From NCBI GenBank assembly GCA_963627615.1, contig CAVGBV010000093.1, positions 1-7,920 on the forward strand: a stretch of 7,920 nucleotides of DNA. Reading direction: 5' to 3'. The translations under genes and the position numbers were made by a program. Below are positions 6,060-7,920 of this stretch, piece by piece; within the stretch, counting starts at the first letter, position 1, and every line of letters begins with the position of its first letter. Below the pieces are notes generated by a model. The model made no database searches and had not been told where the DNA came from. It saw nothing but the letters and a program-made list of their open reading frames with translations. This DNA is from Faecimorpha sp963627615 (GTDB taxonomy: Bacteria; Bacillota; Clostridia; Lachnospirales; Bianqueaceae).

Positions 6060-6964
6060 GCGAATATGCCAGCTGCAGGCTGTGTCCCAGAGGCTGCGGC
6101 GCGAACCGGCTGGCGGGAGAGACCGGAGCTTGCGGAGTTCCCGCACAGATGTACGCTGGCAGAGCGGCGCTTCATTATTGGGAGGAGCCGTGCCTGTCCG
6201 GAACAAGGGGCTCCGGGGCTGTCTTCTTCAGTGGGTGCGCGCTGGGCTGTGTCTATTGCCAGAATCGCGAGATCAGTTACACGGCCAGCGGCTGTGAGAT
6301 CACGACAGAAGAGCTTGTACGGACATTCTTTGCGCTGAAGGAACAGGGCGCACACAATATCAATCTTGTCACCGCATCTCATTATTTGCCGCAGGTAGTG
6401 TCTGCGCTTCAGACGGCAAAGCGGCAGGGACTAAATATCCCCGTAGTGTACAATACCGGAGGGTATGATACTGTAGAGGCTTTGCGGCGTCTGGAGGGAC
6501 TGGTGGACATCTATCTGCCGGATTTCAAGTATATGGACAGCGCGCGGGCAGCCAAGTATTCTCATGCGGCCGATTATCCGGAAGTGGCCAGAAAGGCGCT
6601 TGCGGAAATGGTGCGGCAGAGACCGGAGCCGGTTTTTGACGAGGATGGGATGATGCGCAGCGGGGTGATTGTGCGCCATCTTCTTCTGCCCGGAGGACGG
6701 GAGGACAGTCTCGCGGTAGTACGGTATCTGTATGAGACGTATGGGGACAGCATCTATATGAGTCTGATGAAGCAATATACACCGCTTCTGCATGACGGAC
6801 GCTATCCGGAGCTGGAGAGAAAGCTTCGGAGAAAAGAATATGACCGTGTTGTAGAATACGCCTTGGAGATAGGGGTGCAAAATGCCTATATCCAGGAGGG
6901 CGGCACGGCCAGGGAGAGCTTTATTCCGGCGTTTGACGGAACAGGGCTTATAAGGGAGAAGTAA
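6038..6964 (+). CDS. Radical SAM protein of the PflX/COG1313 type
   Basis: A 308-residue radical SAM protein. The SAM-cluster motif CALGCVYC gives C67, C71 and C74 (CX3CX2C), preceded by GSGAVFFSG, typical of the PflX relatives of pyruvate formate-lyase activating enzyme. A second cysteine group lies at the N-terminus (C13, C16, C20, C32 in CRLCPRGC...GACG) and may bind another metal or cluster. The family's function is not established as far as I know. The ATG at 6038 is chosen because AGGGGAG sits 8 nt upstream; this places the start inside the last codons of the GH127 gene and suggests translational coupling. An in-frame ATG at 5987 would add 17 residues without a clear binding site. No glycyl radical enzyme is encoded beside it. 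Stop and next start are adjacent (TAAATG). Confidence 0.88.
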   Translation: MGSQGELSEYASCRLCPRGCGANRLAGETGACGVPAQMYAGRAALHYWEEPCLSGTRGSGAVFFSGCALGCVYCQNREISYTASGCEITTEELVRTFFALKEQGAHNINLVTASHYLPQVVSALQTAKRQGLNIPVVYNTGGYDTVEALRRLEGLVDIYLPDFKYMDSARAAKYSHAADYPEVARKALAEMVRQRPEPVFDEDGMMRSGVIVRHLLLPGGREDSLAVVRYLYETYGDSIYMSLMKQYTPLLHDGRYPELERKLRRKEYDRVVEYALEIGVQNAYIQEGGTARESFIPAFDGTGLIREK

Positions 6965-7920
6965 ATGTTAGGAGATAGAATACGGGTGCAGCAGGGCATC
7001 AGTTCCTCATGCACGGATGAAGAGCTGCTGTTTGTCAAGCAGCAGGGAGTGGACTATGTATTTGCGTGGTTTGATGATGCGCATACCGATTATGATTCGG
7101 TGATGTTTTTTACGGAGCGCGTGCGCAAGGCAGGGCTGACGATTACGGACGGAGGCAATACGCGGATTTATAAAAATCCGCAGTTTCAGCTGGGATTATC
7201 GGAGAGGGACCGGGCGATTGAGGAATATAACCGTTTTAACCGGATTCTGGCGAAGGCAGGGATCCCTATTGTATACATGACCTGGGAACCCAATCAGGTG
7301 CTTAGTACCCGATATGCCGTGGGAGAACATATGCGCGGCGCAAAAGGCAGAATTGTGGACATGGAAGAGCTGGAATCCCGTCCGTATACGCACGGCAGGG
7401 TATACGGAGAAGAGGAGATGTGGGAAAACTTTGCGTATTGGCTGGAGCGGGTGCTGCCGGTCTGCGAAGAGGAGCACGTTAAAATCGCACTGCATCCCAA
7501 TGATCCGCCGGCTGAGTCGCTGGTAGGGATCCATAACCTAATTCATTCGGCGGAGTGTTTCCGTAAGGCGTTCCGGCTGTCCGGCAATAGTCCGTATCTG
7601 GGCATGAAGATGTGTTTTGGCTGCTGGCTGGAAGGCGGGGCGGCTTTTGGCAATCTGATGGACGATATTCAGGAATTTGTCGGAGCGGGAAAGGTGCTGA
7701 TTGTGCATTTCCGCAATGTCAGCGCGCCGGGCCGCTATTTTGAAGAAACACTTCTGGAAGACGGGTATATGAATATGTACGACGCGATGAAGCAGCTGGT
7801 GCGATGTGACTATGACGGATTAATTCATGTGGATCATGTGCCGGAGTATGCGATATCCTGCGGTGGAAAGCATTCGGCGATGGCATATTCGACCGGCTAC
7901 ATGAAGGGGCTGCTGCACTG
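6965..7920 (+). CDS. Mannonate dehydratase (UxuA)-like protein, 3' end outside the window
   Basis: The frame is open from the ATG at 6965 to the window edge (318 codons), without a stop. The ATG follows the radical SAM stop directly, and AAGGGAG lies 6 nt upstream. Motifs resemble D-mannonate dehydratase, a metal-dependent TIM-barrel enzyme that dehydrates mannonate to 2-keto-3-deoxygluconate in glucuronate breakdown: IALHPNDPP (H177), MKMCFGCW (C217), VHFRNV (H248) and HVDHVPEY (D290, H291). These are the likely metal and active-site positions. The order and spacing fit the family, and GYMKGLLH near the edge matches its C-terminal helix, so little sequence should be missing. The N-terminus differs from typical UxuA, lacking the FRWYG-like opening. 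A different sugar acid substrate, or an isomerase/epimerase relative, cannot be excluded. Confidence 0.8.
   Translation, partial: MLGDRIRVQQGISSSCTDEELLFVKQQGVDYVFAWFDDAHTDYDSVMFFTERVRKAGLTITDGGNTRIYKNPQFQLGLSERDRAIEEYNRFNRILAKAGIPIVYMTWEPNQVLSTRYAVGEHMRGAKGRIVDMEELESRPYTHGRVYGEEEMWENFAYWLERVLPVCEEEHVKIALHPNDPPAESLVGIHNLIHSAECFRKAFRLSGNSPYLGMKMCFGCWLEGGAAFGNLMDDIQEFVGAGKVLIVHFRNVSAPGRYFEETLLEDGYMNMYDAMKQLVRCDYDGLIHVDHVPEYAISCGGKHSAMAYSTGYMKGLLH

Noticed and set aside
1..7920. CRISPR array, insertion sequence, phage, toxin-antitoxin or defence genes
   Set aside because: No spaced direct repeats, transposase, integrase or defence motifs were seen in reading the sequence. The genes are metabolic or sporulation genes.

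Overview
The window looks like chromosomal DNA of an endospore-forming Clostridia, most likely a gut-type Lachnospiraceae. The reasons are a spoIIR homologue, a clostridial-style Fe-S PurF relative, AGGAGG-type ribosome binding sites before nearly every gene, tightly packed genes and moderate G+C. This placement is inference from gene content. No mobile element, CRISPR array, tRNA or rRNA was seen.

Layout. Positions 15-48 hold a perfect 15-bp hairpin. Positions 89-3303 (minus strand) form a three-gene unit read aroD -> type I L-asparaginase -> purF-like. It is driven by a strong sigma-A type promoter at 3339-3367 and probably ends at the hairpin. Positions 3304-3440 are a divergent intergenic region with an imperfect dyad. 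Positions 3441-4054 (plus) encode SpoIIR, interrupted by a 10-N assembly gap that puts its two halves in different frames. A near-consensus housekeeping promoter (4051-4079) begins on the spoIIR stop codon and drives a second unit (4116 to the window end): a GH127 beta-L-arabinofuranosidase-type glycosidase, a PflX/COG1313-type radical SAM protein that starts inside the glycosidase gene, and a divergent UxuA-like mannonate dehydratase homologue cut off by the window edge.

How the genes may work together. The plus-strand unit reads as intracellular processing of arabinose-containing plant glycans plus handling of an associated sugar acid; the radical SAM protein has no obvious partner here. 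In the minus-strand unit the PurF-like protein keeps its PRPP-binding and Fe-S residues but has lost the N-terminal cysteine nucleophile and other glutamine-site residues. It lies 18 bp behind an asparaginase, an enzyme that releases ammonia. An ammonia-fed or regulatory role for this PurF relative is the most interesting hypothesis in the window; it is not proven by sequence.
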